From positions 1 through 64,000 of the forward strand of contig CALVGN010000024.1 of the NCBI GenBank assembly GCA_944327105.1: a stretch of 64,000 nt of DNA, written 5' to 3'. The translations under genes and the position numbers were made by a program. Source of the DNA: an uncultured Erysipelotrichaceae bacterium. GTDB taxonomy: Bacteria > Bacillota_I > Bacilli_A > Erysipelotrichales > Erysipelotrichaceae. A model generated the notes under the pieces. The model was not told where the DNA came from, did not search any database, and saw only the letters and a program-made list of their open reading frames with translations. This document shows positions 16,867 to 24,918 of the stretch, piece after piece. How positions within the stretch are numbered: position 1 is the stretch's first letter; every line of letters begins with the position of its first letter.

Positions 16867-17430
16867 ATGGTTAAAACCACATCAACCTACAAACTTGCCT
16901 TATTGGCTCTATTCATTGCCATTCGCGTGATGGCTGGAATGTTTCGCATTCCGTTAACGGAATCTTTGATGATCAGCTTTTCTTTTGTGTTTATCATGAT
17001 CGAAACACTGATCTTCGACTATCCATTAGTGGTTCTATCCGCTACCATCGGGGATATCCTCAATGCGTTGGTTTTTCCAAGTGGACCATTCTATTGGGGC
17101 TATACGGCGTTTGCCGTATTGCAGACGTCCCTGTATTGGATCGGTTTGCACCACAAACCCATTACAGTGGCACGGTTAGCTGTGGTCAAAACCATCAATA
17201 ATCTGTTTTGCAATGTGATCATCAACTCTTTACTGGTATGGCACTTGTATCAAGTCGCCTATCCGGCAGCCGTATTGTCCAGATTACCTAAAAATCTGAT
17301 CCTACTACCGATTGAGATCCTATTGGCTTATCTTGTGATACGACTAGTCAAACCATTGCTCATATCCAAAGGATTGGTCGAATCCCAATATCTGCCGATG
17401 ACAATTTTCAAACCCAAAAAGGAGAATTAA
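16867..17430 (+). CDS. folT: Folate ECF transporter S component
   Basis: 187 residues with about six membrane helices and no soluble domain, typical of ECF S components that bind a vitamin in the membrane and partner with the shared EcfA/A'/T module. IAIRVMAGMFRIPLTESLMISFSFVF and LIFDYPLVVLSATIGDILNALVFPSGPFYWGYT match the FolT group. The THF riboswitch directly upstream independently supports folate as the substrate. GAGGAGG precedes the ATG. The energising module is not in this window. Followed after 1 base by an aminotransferase gene. Confidence 0.9.
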   Translation: MVKTTSTYKLALLALFIAIRVMAGMFRIPLTESLMISFSFVFIMIETLIFDYPLVVLSATIGDILNALVFPSGPFYWGYTAFAVLQTSLYWIGLHHKPITVARLAVVKTINNLFCNVIINSLLVWHLYQVAYPAAVLSRLPKNLILLPIEILLAYLVIRLVKPLLISKGLVESQYLPMTIFKPKKEN

Positions 17431-17431
17431 C

Positions 17432-18661
17432 ATGTTTGTCAAATCCAGTGCCGATTTATCCCCATTGATCGATAATGTCTTTTCCACCGTTGCATTATAT
17501 AAAGCCGATATTGCTCAAAACGGCAAAGCCGGAGCATTGAATGGCACGATCGGTTCACTCTGTGATGAAAATGGTGACTTGGTGGCACTGGACAGTTATT
17601 TCGACCACTATAGTCAATTAAGTCATCGTCAATATGCGGCATATGCTGCCGGCTTTGCCGGCAATCCGGATTATCTGGACCATTTAAGATCGTGGTTTAC
17701 CCAAGGTAAAGTGGATCCGGAACATTGCCGCATGATCGCGACCATGGGTGGATCCGGTGCAATATCCATTTCCATGCAATCGTTTCTGGACCGTGGTCAA
17801 ACCATTATCATTCCGCGTTTATCCTGGGAATCCTATGAAACGATGTCATTAACCTATGGTTACACCATCGACTGGTATGAAAACTTCAAAGATGATCATT
17901 TCAATATCGATGACGTATTGCAGAAAGTGGAAGCATCATTGCATCAACAGGGCAGAGCCCTGTTGATCATCAATGATCCAGCCCATAATCCCAGTGGTTA
18001 TTCCATGGATATTCAAGAGTGGACCACATTGATCAATGGGTTGAACCAGTTGGCATCATTGGGCAATATCTTATTGCTCAATGATGTGGCGTATATCGAT
18101 TATTGTACTGATCAAAACCACAATCATGATCAGATGTGTTTATTCAATGATCTGCATCCCAATTTGATGGTTGCATTATGTGTATCATTATCCAAAACCG
18201 CCACCAGTTATGGTTTACGGTTAGGGGGTGTGATAGTGATCGGCAACCAATCCGATTATCTGGATGAAATGGTGTTGACCATGAAAAAAGCCTGTCGCAC
18301 CTATTGGTCAAATCCCAACAATTCCGCAATGATCAACTTTGTCTGGATGATGGACCATAATCAGAATGGTTTCATTCACGAAAAACAGCAATACATCGAT
18401 CTTTTGAAAACCAGAAGTCAACTGTTTATCGACCAATGTGATGCGGTTGGTCTTGACCACTATCCCTATCGCGATGGTTTCTTCGTCACCCTGCGGTTCA
18501 ATGACAATGACCAACGGGATCGATTATTCGATGCTTGTGTGAAACAACGCATCTATATCTGTAAAGTCGACAAAGGACTGCGTGTAGCCATCTGCTCCAT
18601 TCCAACCTCGCAATTGGATGGTCTGGCCAAACGCATCATGGAATTGAAAAAGAGCCAATGA
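17432..18661 (+). CDS. Class I/II PLP-dependent aminotransferase in the folate-riboswitch operon
   Basis: 409 residues. Fold type I aminotransferase: MGGSGAISISMQSFLDRGQTIIIPRLSWESY (cofactor-phosphate region), NDPAHNPSGYSM (the Asn/Asp-containing PLP clamp), LLNDVAYIDY and SLSKTATSYGLRLGG, with the Schiff-base Lys in SLSK at about residue 245. AAGGAG precedes the ATG, 1 base after the folT stop, so it is under the same riboswitch. Aspartate/tyrosine/aromatic aminotransferase-like, but the substrate is unknown. It is not the class IV fold of aminodeoxychorismate lyase, so a direct role in p-aminobenzoate synthesis is not evident. Confidence 0.8.
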   Translation: MFVKSSADLSPLIDNVFSTVALYKADIAQNGKAGALNGTIGSLCDENGDLVALDSYFDHYSQLSHRQYAAYAAGFAGNPDYLDHLRSWFTQGKVDPEHCRMIATMGGSGAISISMQSFLDRGQTIIIPRLSWESYETMSLTYGYTIDWYENFKDDHFNIDDVLQKVEASLHQQGRALLIINDPAHNPSGYSMDIQEWTTLINGLNQLASLGNILLLNDVAYIDYCTDQNHNHDQMCLFNDLHPNLMVALCVSLSKTATSYGLRLGGVIVIGNQSDYLDEMVLTMKKACRTYWSNPNNSAMINFVWMMDHNQNGFIHEKQQYIDLLKTRSQLFIDQCDAVGLDHYPYRDGFFVTLRFNDNDQRDRLFDACVKQRIYICKVDKGLRVAICSIPTSQLDGLAKRIMELKKSQ

Positions 18662-18686
18662 TCCATTGGTTCAACCATCAAAACAC

Positions 18687-18712
18687 ATGGCAGGGACAAA
18701 TGTCCCTGCCAT
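18687..18712. terminator. Bidirectional terminator
   Basis: Perfect 12-bp stem ATGGCAGGGACA/TGTCCCTGCCAT with a 2-base loop between two convergent genes; the minus strand side continues GTGTTTTGATGG. Preceded by a TGGTTCAACCA copy at 18667. Confidence 0.75.
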
Positions 18713-18730
18713 TTAAATCTATCGTCAGCA

Positions 18731-20017
18731 TCAAAATTCATCATCAATGACAACATACGATCCCTTGAACCGATAGATCAGTGGTTCTTCCGGTAGCCAT
18801 GTGATATATTTCAGCAATTGATCCCCTTTTTCTTCCGGAAGACGCATGAAATCGACGATCCGATGATTCGGAAAATCCAATTCACAATGATACGGCCATA
18901 CGTTAGAAGGAACGATGCCGATCAGATCCGTCTGCAATATCCGTGAGCGGATCACATCACCATGATGAAGATACACAGCTACCCCTTCACGACGCAACGC
19001 GTTATACATCTTGATCAATTCGATGGTGCGACCAAACGCATTTGAACGCAATTCAAAGGAAATACCCTTGTCTGAATAGCGTGTATACAACCATAATGCA
19101 CTTGAACTACTCCCCGCAACGATTTCATGGTTGTGACCATCCCCCTTTTTATTTTTCGCCCACTGCTCAAACGCTTTGGGATCATCCATATCGATGTGCT
19201 TCAATCCACCATCGCGACGATCTGCAAAATGGTAATACCATTGTTTATCATCGGCATTCTCCAATTCTTTTTTATCATTACCATATCCACACGCCTTATA
19301 TAGCATCGCCACATAATGGTAGTACTGACGGGCCGTCAAAGACGGCAGACGATCCCCGATCGGAAAAGCAGGATCATTCGACTGTTCAACGATGTCAGAC
19401 AAAAAGTCGAACATCTCTTCATTTGGCAAGTCAGCAATGAAATAAGACCATCTTTCAGGAAAAACCTGCCAGTACTTTTTGGATTCGATCACCCCGTAAC
19501 GGCGATGATAGGGCAGTCGTTTTTGCATGTCCTTTTCATATTGACCCGTGATCGCACGGGTAACGGAAATCTGAAGTGCGTTATATAACCAAAAACAGAA
19601 CGTTTCCAATTCTTCTTGTTCGAAATATCCTGGATATTCAACTCCCGTTTTTATGGTTTCATCATAAATTTTTGCATCATCCAAACAGATCACCCGTTCG
19701 CCTGATGGGATCTGGTATGCCAACAGTTTGATCCAAACGTCTTTTTGCGGATAATATTCATTATAGACACGTCTGCATTCATCCGGATTGGATCGAAACG
19801 ACGTTTCATCGATATAGTCGTCGTAGCGAGCGAAGTCTTGAATCGTTCCCCGATCCGCCATAAGCCAGATACTTCGCCGTTTGTTGGGACCCATTGCAAC
19901 GATCGAATCGATTTGATCGAAGATACGATAAAGATCGTATGGTTCCAAGGCGTCTGCCTTTCCTTCGATACGTTCAAGACGAGCGATAATGGATTTGATT
20001 TGGGGTGCACTGATCAT
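18731..20017 (-). CDS. Uncharacterised 428-residue soluble protein
   Basis: I do not recognise a family. Start at MISAPQIKSIIARLERIEG, preceded by AGGAGG and 8 bases; a short ACCTC/GAGGT hairpin could partly cover this site. No signal peptide or membrane helix. The protein is rich in aromatic and charged residues and looks globular: an N-terminal helical part (LEPYDLYRIFDQIDSIVAMG), a middle section with WSYFIADLPNEEMFDFLSDIVEQ and YYHYVAMLYKACGY, then a C-terminal beta-rich part (HNHEIVAGSSSSALWLYTRY, VAVYLHHGDVIRSRILQTDLIGIVP). No catalytic motif stands out. Appears monocistronic, with terminators on both sides. Confidence 0.7.
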   Translation of the reverse strand: MISAPQIKSIIARLERIEGKADALEPYDLYRIFDQIDSIVAMGPNKRRSIWLMADRGTIQDFARYDDYIDETSFRSNPDECRRVYNEYYPQKDVWIKLLAYQIPSGERVICLDDAKIYDETIKTGVEYPGYFEQEELETFCFWLYNALQISVTRAITGQYEKDMQKRLPYHRRYGVIESKKYWQVFPERWSYFIADLPNEEMFDFLSDIVEQSNDPAFPIGDRLPSLTARQYYHYVAMLYKACGYGNDKKELENADDKQWYYHFADRRDGGLKHIDMDDPKAFEQWAKNKKGDGHNHEIVAGSSSSALWLYTRYSDKGISFELRSNAFGRTIELIKMYNALRREGVAVYLHHGDVIRSRILQTDLIGIVPSNVWPYHCELDFPNHRIVDFMRLPEEKGDQLLKYITWLPEEPLIYRFKGSYVVIDDEF

Positions 20018-20056
20018 AAATAAAACCTCCTCTTGAGGTCTTATTATCGAAAAACA

Positions 20057-20082
20057 GGTGGGAAAGTCCATACTTTCCCACC
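20057..20082 (-). terminator. Terminator of the nitroreductase gene
   Basis: Perfect 11-bp stem GGTGGGAAAGT/ACTTTCCCACC with loop CCAT, followed on the minus strand by TGTTTTTCG; a T-run also follows on the plus strand. Confidence 0.85.
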
Positions 20083-20151
20083 CATGTTTTTCATTAAATT
20101 ACGGATGTGGTTTGACCATAAGCATAATGATCGAAACCATATCGATTTTTA

Positions 20152-20886
20152 TCACTGGTTGCACCATTTGATCTGCTGAGCATGCAAACGGACATGTTTT
20201 TTCAAATTTTCCATCCATCCGTCTTTCCATACAAAGCTTTCTTTACCGGCTCCCAATTCAAAATGCAATTGAATGATCCCCATGTCGATATCGGCATAGA
20301 AGCCACTTTTTTTGACCAATTGGACCGTATCGTTGAGCAATTCCAGTGAAAACTCCTGCTGATTGAGTGCAGTCGGTGCCAATAAAGCGGCATCCACACC
20401 ATTATAGAACCAGGGTTGGGCCACACTGTGCAACACGGTTACTTTTTCTCTGGATTTGCTACGATGGGGTTTTCCTTGGGTCTTACCATAGCCAAATGTG
20501 ATCACCGCCACCAACCGTTCGCCTTTATCCACATGGATCTCAGTTTTCTTTTTGGAATAAGTCAATGCGACCCAACAACTGTTCAAACCGAGTCCTTGCA
20601 GGTACAATACGGCCATTTGGCCGTAATAACCACACAAATGATCCAATTTATCCGTATCTTTTCCAACCAATGCGATAAAGGAATGCACATTGCTGAAACC
20701 ACCATAGCGGGCAACCATGTTGTCAAATGGTTTGGGTTGATCAAACAATACCTGAAAACGTAATCCGGATACACTGTTGAGTGCATTGATGTGTTCATTG
20801 ATTTTCACCATCAATTCCGGTTCGATTTTTTTATCAAAATATGTGCGTACCGAATGCCGGGATTCGATGGCTTCTAATATGGTCAT
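20152..20886 (-). CDS. Nitroreductase-family protein, double-length type
   Basis: 244 residues from MTILEAIESRHSVRTYFDKKIEPE; GGGGAGG precedes the ATG. Ser-His-Ser-Val-Arg-Thr is the usual FMN-binding start. The middle part (FSNVHSFIALVG, GYYGQMAVLYLQGLGLNSCWVAL) is nitroreductase-like. The C-terminal third (LAPTALNQQEFSLELLNDTVQL) again matches the FMN-binding TM1586-type nitroreductases, in which two half-domains are fused. An FMN oxidoreductase with unknown substrate. It lies downstream of trxB, in the same direction but separated by a terminator. Confidence 0.8.
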   Translation of the reverse strand: MTILEAIESRHSVRTYFDKKIEPELMVKINEHINALNSVSGLRFQVLFDQPKPFDNMVARYGGFSNVHSFIALVGKDTDKLDHLCGYYGQMAVLYLQGLGLNSCWVALTYSKKKTEIHVDKGERLVAVITFGYGKTQGKPHRSKSREKVTVLHSVAQPWFYNGVDAALLAPTALNQQEFSLELLNDTVQLVKKSGFYADIDMGIIQLHFELGAGKESFVWKDGWMENLKKHVRLHAQQIKWCNQ

Positions 20887-20978
20887 GATAACTTCCTCCC
20901 CTTTGAAAATACATAACCTAATCACTATGATATCAATTCATAAATAGAATGCAATCATGGTTGAAACCACATAAAAAG

Positions 20979-20999
20979 GGAATGGTTAGACCATTCCCA
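20979..20999 (-). terminator. trxB terminator built on the iterated motif
   Basis: GGGAATGGT-TAG-ACCATTCCC forms a 9-bp stem and on the minus strand is followed by TTTTTATG. The core is an exact TGGTTAGACCA copy of the iterated palindrome. Confidence 0.8.
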
Positions 21000-21014
21000 T
21001 GACTGGAATCTAAA

Positions 21015-21932
21015 TCAATGTAACGAATGGATATACGCCAATGCGTTGGTCGCTGCGATTGCACCATCCGCTACCGCGGTGACGATTTGTCGCACCATTT
21101 TCGTACGCGTATCGCCGGCGACAAAGATACCGGGGATATTGGTCCGACACGATTCATCCGCAACGATATATCCTTTCGGATCCATATCCACCAAGCCTTT
21201 GACAAACCCAGTATCGGGAATACGACCGATAGATATAAAGACACCCTCACATGGTAAAACCATGGATACATTGGTTTTGACATCATGGATTTTCACTGCA
21301 GTGACCTTTTGATCCCCGATGATTTCATCCACCACCGTATCATAACGGATATTTAAATGCTTGGCTTGATGCAATGCATCCAGATATTCCGGAGATGCAC
21401 GAAGTTGATCGCGACGATGGATCAGTGTCACGCTCTGGCATAAACCATCCAAGTAAGTGGCATCATGGACGGCACTGTTACCGCCACCGATCACCACCAC
21501 ATTCTTTCCTTTGAAGAAGTGACCGTCACATAAGGCACAATAGGCAACGCCTTTTCCAGTATAGGTGGTTTCACCTGGAATATTCATCTTGGCTGCAAAG
21601 GCACCAGTGGCAATGATGATGGTTTTGGTGGTATATACGTTTTCATTGGTATGAACAAGTTTGGTCGAACCCTGATCTTCGATGGACGTAACTTCTTCCA
21701 ACACCGTGGTCGCACCATATTTTTCCGCCTGCGCCTGCATTTTCATGCCCAGATCGAACCCATCGATCCCTTCGTCAAAACCAGGATAATTATCGATTTG
21801 GCTACTCAATGCCATCTGACCGCCGGCAGATAGTTTTTCAATGATCAATGTATTCAGTTTGCTGCGGGATGCATACAAAGCGGCTGTACAGCCGGCGGGT
21901 CCTCCACCGATCACGATCACATCATAGATCAT
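21015..21932 (-). CDS. trxB: Thioredoxin reductase
   Basis: 305 residues from MIYDVIVIGGGPAGC; AAGGA lies 7 bases upstream and the ATG overlaps the thioredoxin stop (ATGA). It moves electrons from NADPH through FAD to thioredoxin. FAD motif VIGGGPAGCTAALYASR, NAD(P)H motif VVVIGGGNSAVHDATYL and the redox centre AYCALCDGHFF (about residues 132-135) are present. The CALC pair differs from the usual CATC. GRIPDTGFVKG and the final FAD loop VAGDTRTKMVRQIVTAVADG complete the enzyme. Cotranscribed with trxA. Confidence 0.92.
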   Translation of the reverse strand: MIYDVIVIGGGPAGCTAALYASRSKLNTLIIEKLSAGGQMALSSQIDNYPGFDEGIDGFDLGMKMQAQAEKYGATTVLEEVTSIEDQGSTKLVHTNENVYTTKTIIIATGAFAAKMNIPGETTYTGKGVAYCALCDGHFFKGKNVVVIGGGNSAVHDATYLDGLCQSVTLIHRRDQLRASPEYLDALHQAKHLNIRYDTVVDEIIGDQKVTAVKIHDVKTNVSMVLPCEGVFISIGRIPDTGFVKGLVDMDPKGYIVADESCRTNIPGIFVAGDTRTKMVRQIVTAVADGAIAATNALAYIHSLH

Positions 21933-22234
21933 AGATTTTCCTTGAGCCATTGGTCGATGATGGCTTTACTGCCTGGATTGACAATGGATGCTTTGGTTTG
22001 ACCATTGGTAAATAACATCAATGTCGGGATGGTATCGATGCCATGGCTGTCACTGTATGCTTCCATCTCATCGATATTGCATTCATACATGGGGATATCC
22101 CCATGTTCTTTTTCCACCATTTTCATGGTTGGACCAAGCCGTTTGCAATACACACACCATGGCGCAGAAAATTCCACCAACGCAATGGCTTCACTTTCCA
22201 TATCGTGGATATTGTTATCATTCAACTGGATCAT
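21929..22234 (-). CDS. trxA: Thioredoxin with an unusual WCVYC active site
   Basis: 101 residues from MIQLNDNNIHDMES; AAGGAG lies 6 bases upstream. Thioredoxin fold with FSAPWCVYCKRLGPTMKMVEKE and the cis-proline segment IDTIPTLMLFTNGQ. The catalytic pair Cys27/Cys30 flanks Val-Tyr instead of Gly-Pro, which would be expected to change redox potential or partner choice. The trxB gene overlaps its 3' end, so the pair probably works together. Confidence 0.88.
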   Translation of the reverse strand: MIQLNDNNIHDMESEAIALVEFSAPWCVYCKRLGPTMKMVEKEHGDIPMYECNIDEMEAYSDSHGIDTIPTLMLFTNGQTKASIVNPGSKAIIDQWLKENL

Positions 22235-22276
22235 ATCGTTCTCCTTCGTTTTCTTTATCCCTACATTAACAAAACT

Positions 22277-22304
22277 ATGGGCATCTTGCAAAGAAGATGC
22301 CCAT
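22277..22304 (-). terminator. Terminator of the glucosaminidase-like gene
   Basis: Perfect 11-bp stem ATGGGCATCTT/AAGATGCCCAT with a 6-base loop; minus strand continues AGTTTTGTT. It lies between the stop at 22310 and the trxA start. Confidence 0.75.
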
Positions 22305-22309
22305 GGGTT

Positions 22310-22867
22310 TTAACTATTAATCAATTGATTGATTTGAGCCATATAGTCATAGATCTGTCCTACCCAAGAGGTGGATCCTGGACAATATACAGGTTGGATC
22401 AATTCCGGGGTGGTCAGACCATTTTGAAAATACGATTCATCCAACAAAGACAGGTAAAAATCGATTCCCGCTTCCGGTGAATCAAACGACGCCCATCCAT
22501 CTCCTGAACGTAAACCACCAAAGTTATAACTATAGACTGCTAAGTTACTACGCCCATACGCACTTTCATGCAATGTGATAGCCAATGCAAGATCCAACGG
22601 TAGATTCTTGGCTTCGCACGTTTCCACGAAGTATTTGGTCATCCCACTTAATCCACCTTGAAACAATGGATCGATTTTTTGGATCAATCCATTATCATCC
22701 ATGACTTCATAAGCTGCTTCGATATCCAAATATTGTTCATAGGATAAAGTGACATCTTGAAAATTGGCATAGATGATCTTGATCTGATCAATGTCGTTAT
22801 AGGATACGATGGTTAGACCAACGGCACACATCAGTGCAAATCCGATTTGAATAATTCTTTTGATCAT
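22310..22867 (-). CDS. Membrane-anchored glucosaminidase/lysozyme-like protein
   Basis: 185 residues. Residues 4-22 form an N-terminal membrane anchor or signal (IIQIGFALMCAVGLTIVSY). The rest resembles a GH73-type glucosaminidase domain: LALAITLHESAYGRSNLAVYSYNFGGL has the catalytic-type Glu, followed by DSPEAGIDFYLSLLDESYF and STSWVGQIYDYMA. It probably trims peptidoglycan outside the membrane. No ribosome binding site is seen; TATAGT lies 9 bases before the ATG, so the leader is very short. It sits between the trx pair and the lipid carrier translocase, each with its own terminator. Confidence 0.7.
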   Translation of the reverse strand: MIKRIIQIGFALMCAVGLTIVSYNDIDQIKIIYANFQDVTLSYEQYLDIEAAYEVMDDNGLIQKIDPLFQGGLSGMTKYFVETCEAKNLPLDLALAITLHESAYGRSNLAVYSYNFGGLRSGDGWASFDSPEAGIDFYLSLLDESYFQNGLTTPELIQPVYCPGSTSWVGQIYDYMAQINQLINS

Positions 22868-22890
22868 GCGCTAAAGACTATAGCATAAAG

Positions 22891-22922
22891 AAAAAGTGGA
22901 TGAATCCATTCATCCACTTTTT
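22891..22922. terminator. Bidirectional terminator
   Basis: Perfect 14-bp stem AAAAAGTGGATGAA/TTCATCCACTTTTT with loop TCCA, between the translocase stop (22940) and the glucosaminidase-like gene. Confidence 0.85.
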
Positions 22923-22939
22923 CGGATGATAAAACCATA

Positions 22940-23758
22940 TTATTTGCTTAATTCCGCTTCTTTAACACTCATCCAATAGATGATCCCAAATCCAGCAGCC
23001 AGCATGATCAAACAAATGATCCATTCCATGATACTGCTCGGCAATCCCGGGAACACCTGGATCATTGAACCAAATACGAATCCCAAAATGATCAGATACG
23101 TGATATATGGATGGCTATCCATGCAATATTCCAACACTTTGGTCGTGGCCAAAACCCCGATCAATAAACCGACCAATAAGGGTAAAAGATAGACCACATC
23201 AATGGAAGCGATGGCATTCATCACCGGCTCATACAATCCCAACATCAGTAAGAAAAACGAAACGGAGATGCCAGGAAGGATCAATGCGATCGCTGCTAAA
23301 ATACCGGCAATGATCAATGCAATAATACCCATGATGCCTTCGGTTGCACCAAATAAGCCTTCCGGTAACAGATTGATGGATAAGATCATCAAAATACCGA
23401 TGATGATATAAACTGGGATCTTGATGGAAAACGTTTTGACCTTGGCTTCTTTGAAGATCAACGGTGCACCACCGGCGACCGCTCCGATAAAGAAATACAT
23501 CATCGGCAGATGATAGGTTTCGATCAATGCCAATAATGGTTTCGCCACTAAAAGCATCCCGACCCCTGCACCAATGACAAACACGATCAGAAATAACATG
23601 GATGCTTTGAATTCTTTGAACAGATTACTGATCGATGTGATCAACTTATGGTAAATGCCCAATATCATGGCCATGGAGCCACCACTGCATCCGGGAACCA
23701 GCATGGTTGCACCAATGATGAACCCTTTCAACGCCACAATCAGTTTATTTTCCTTCAT
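22940..23758 (-). CDS. popT: DUF368 polyprenyl-phosphate (undecaprenyl phosphate) translocase
   Basis: 272 residues with about eight membrane helices. The N-terminal GFIIGATMLVPGCSGGSMAMILGIY is the DUF368 signature, repeated in weaker form as AALIALILPGISVSFFLLMLGLYEPV in the second half. DUF368 proteins have been shown in other bacteria to return undecaprenyl phosphate to the inner leaflet for reuse in cell-wall synthesis. AAGGAG precedes the ATG. Appears to be a single-gene unit. Confidence 0.85.
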   Translation of the reverse strand: MKENKLIVALKGFIIGATMLVPGCSGGSMAMILGIYHKLITSISNLFKEFKASMLFLIVFVIGAGVGMLLVAKPLLALIETYHLPMMYFFIGAVAGGAPLIFKEAKVKTFSIKIPVYIIIGILMILSINLLPEGLFGATEGIMGIIALIIAGILAAIALILPGISVSFFLLMLGLYEPVMNAIASIDVVYLLPLLVGLLIGVLATTKVLEYCMDSHPYITYLIILGFVFGSMIQVFPGLPSSIMEWIICLIMLAAGFGIIYWMSVKEAELSK

Positions 23759-23976
23759 GCATTCTCCTTTTCTTGGTTAAAACCAAGTAAACAGAAAGGA
23801 GTATACCAAATATCACCATTGATATCCACCTATCCATCAATATAAAATAACAATGTTTTTTTAAAGACGACTCGAGTAAATAATGGTTGAACCATAAACC
23901 GCATCGCTAGGATGCGGTTTTTTAATGGTCGAACCATGATAAAATATGGGTGTAAGAAACGGAAGTGGTTGGAACC

Positions 23977-24240
23977 ATGAAACGTACAGTATCATCGGTA
24001 ATGATTCATCTGACGATTTGGTTTGCATCGTTTACCACATCATTTATGATTCTAACCGTGAATCAGTATTGGCTGGTCGTTCCGATACTGGCATTGGTCC
24101 GTCAAGTGACAACTCAAAGCGATGCATGGTTAAAAGATGATGCAAAGAATCATCGTACCACTGCAGGATTGTACGGATTCACCATGGTCATTGGTTTTCT
24201 CAGTGCTGCCATCGTGCGTAATATCCCTGGTATTCGATAA
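23977..24240 (+). CDS. Small two-helix membrane protein A
   Basis: 87 residues from MKRTVSSVMIHLTIWF. Two hydrophobic helices flank a polar loop (TTQSDAWLKDDAKNHRTT); the protein ends VRNIPGIR. Preceded by GGAAGTGG. Upstream are TAAAAT (23940-23945) and two copies of the TGGTNNNACCA motif (23884, 23926). Family unknown. Its layout and ending resemble the next reading frame, so the two look like tandem paralogues. Confidence 0.55.
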   Translation: MKRTVSSVMIHLTIWFASFTTSFMILTVNQYWLVVPILALVRQVTTQSDAWLKDDAKNHRTTAGLYGFTMVIGFLSAAIVRNIPGIR

Positions 24241-24281
24241 TGGTTTGGATTAGTTTTGAACTGTCGAAAGGATGATGTCGA

Positions 24282-24551
24282 ATGAACAACCGACTATAGA
24301 CATGTATAACTTATTTTGTGATATGGTTTTCATCGATTGCTGTCATGATGATGGTCTATGTCACAAATACAGTGATACTCATGCCCGTCTTTTTCATCAT
24401 TCCCATATTGCACCACCACGAGGAATCACTGCTTCCGTATTTGACCACAAAAATCGATGTGGATGTCATCCTGTGCTTACTTGTCGTTGCAGGGATTTTG
24501 ACTTCTGCTGTGATTTGCAATCTTCCAGGTATTCATGAATTCCTATTTTGA
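24282..24551 (+). pseudogene. Small membrane protein B, interrupted by an early stop codon
   Basis: After AAAGGATG the frame starts MNNRL at 24282 but meets TAG at 24297-24299, then continues TCITYFVIWFSSIAVMMMV and ends ICNLPGIHEFLF at 24551. The conserved pattern (IWF-S...NIPGI) matches the upstream gene, so a stop at codon 6 probably breaks a real paralogue. A GTG at 24318 could restart translation within the first helix. Sequence error is an alternative. Confidence 0.5.
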
Positions 24552-24565
24552 AAGGAGGGGAAACC

Positions 24566-24868
24566 ATGAAATTTTCCAACCAATTGAACATTGGTCTGAC
24601 CACGATTGGTTTTTCCATCGTATTGAGTTCCATCGCCATCTTCTCCTTCTTTATCAAGATGGCTTACCCACAGGCAACCGTGGTTCCATTATTATTGGCC
24701 GTGGTGTCCACCGGATGCATCATTGCATTGATTCTCTTCTACCATAATCGATTGACGAAAAGTTTTGGTCTCAACCAAGACCAGCAGCGCATCTCGACGA
24801 TGGCCATGATCATCTGTTCCATTGCCATTGGTGTATTACTGGCATCTACACTCAATATGATTGGTTAA
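24566..24868 (+). CDS. Small membrane protein C
   Basis: 100 residues from MKFSNQLNIGLTTIGFSIVL, with three predicted helices (about 10-30, 38-58 and 75-97). AAAGGAGGGG precedes the ATG, 14 bases after the stop of the broken gene B. Family unknown and unlike A and B except in size. A terminator follows. Together the three frames make a small membrane-protein cluster. Confidence 0.55.
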   Translation: MKFSNQLNIGLTTIGFSIVLSSIAIFSFFIKMAYPQATVVPLLLAVVSTGCIIALILFYHNRLTKSFGLNQDQQRISTMAMIICSIAIGVLLASTLNMIG

Positions 24869-24883
24869 ACCATAAAAATGACC

Positions 24884-24909
24884 CATCCCGGTTCTTTCGA
24901 ACCGGGATG
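24884..24909. terminator. Bidirectional terminator
   Basis: Perfect 11-bp stem CATCCCGGTTC/GAACCGGGATG with loop TTTC between convergent genes; followed on the plus strand by AGTTTGGTTTT, within which lies a TGGTTTTACCA copy. Confidence 0.8.
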
Positions 24910-24918
24910 AGTTTGGTT

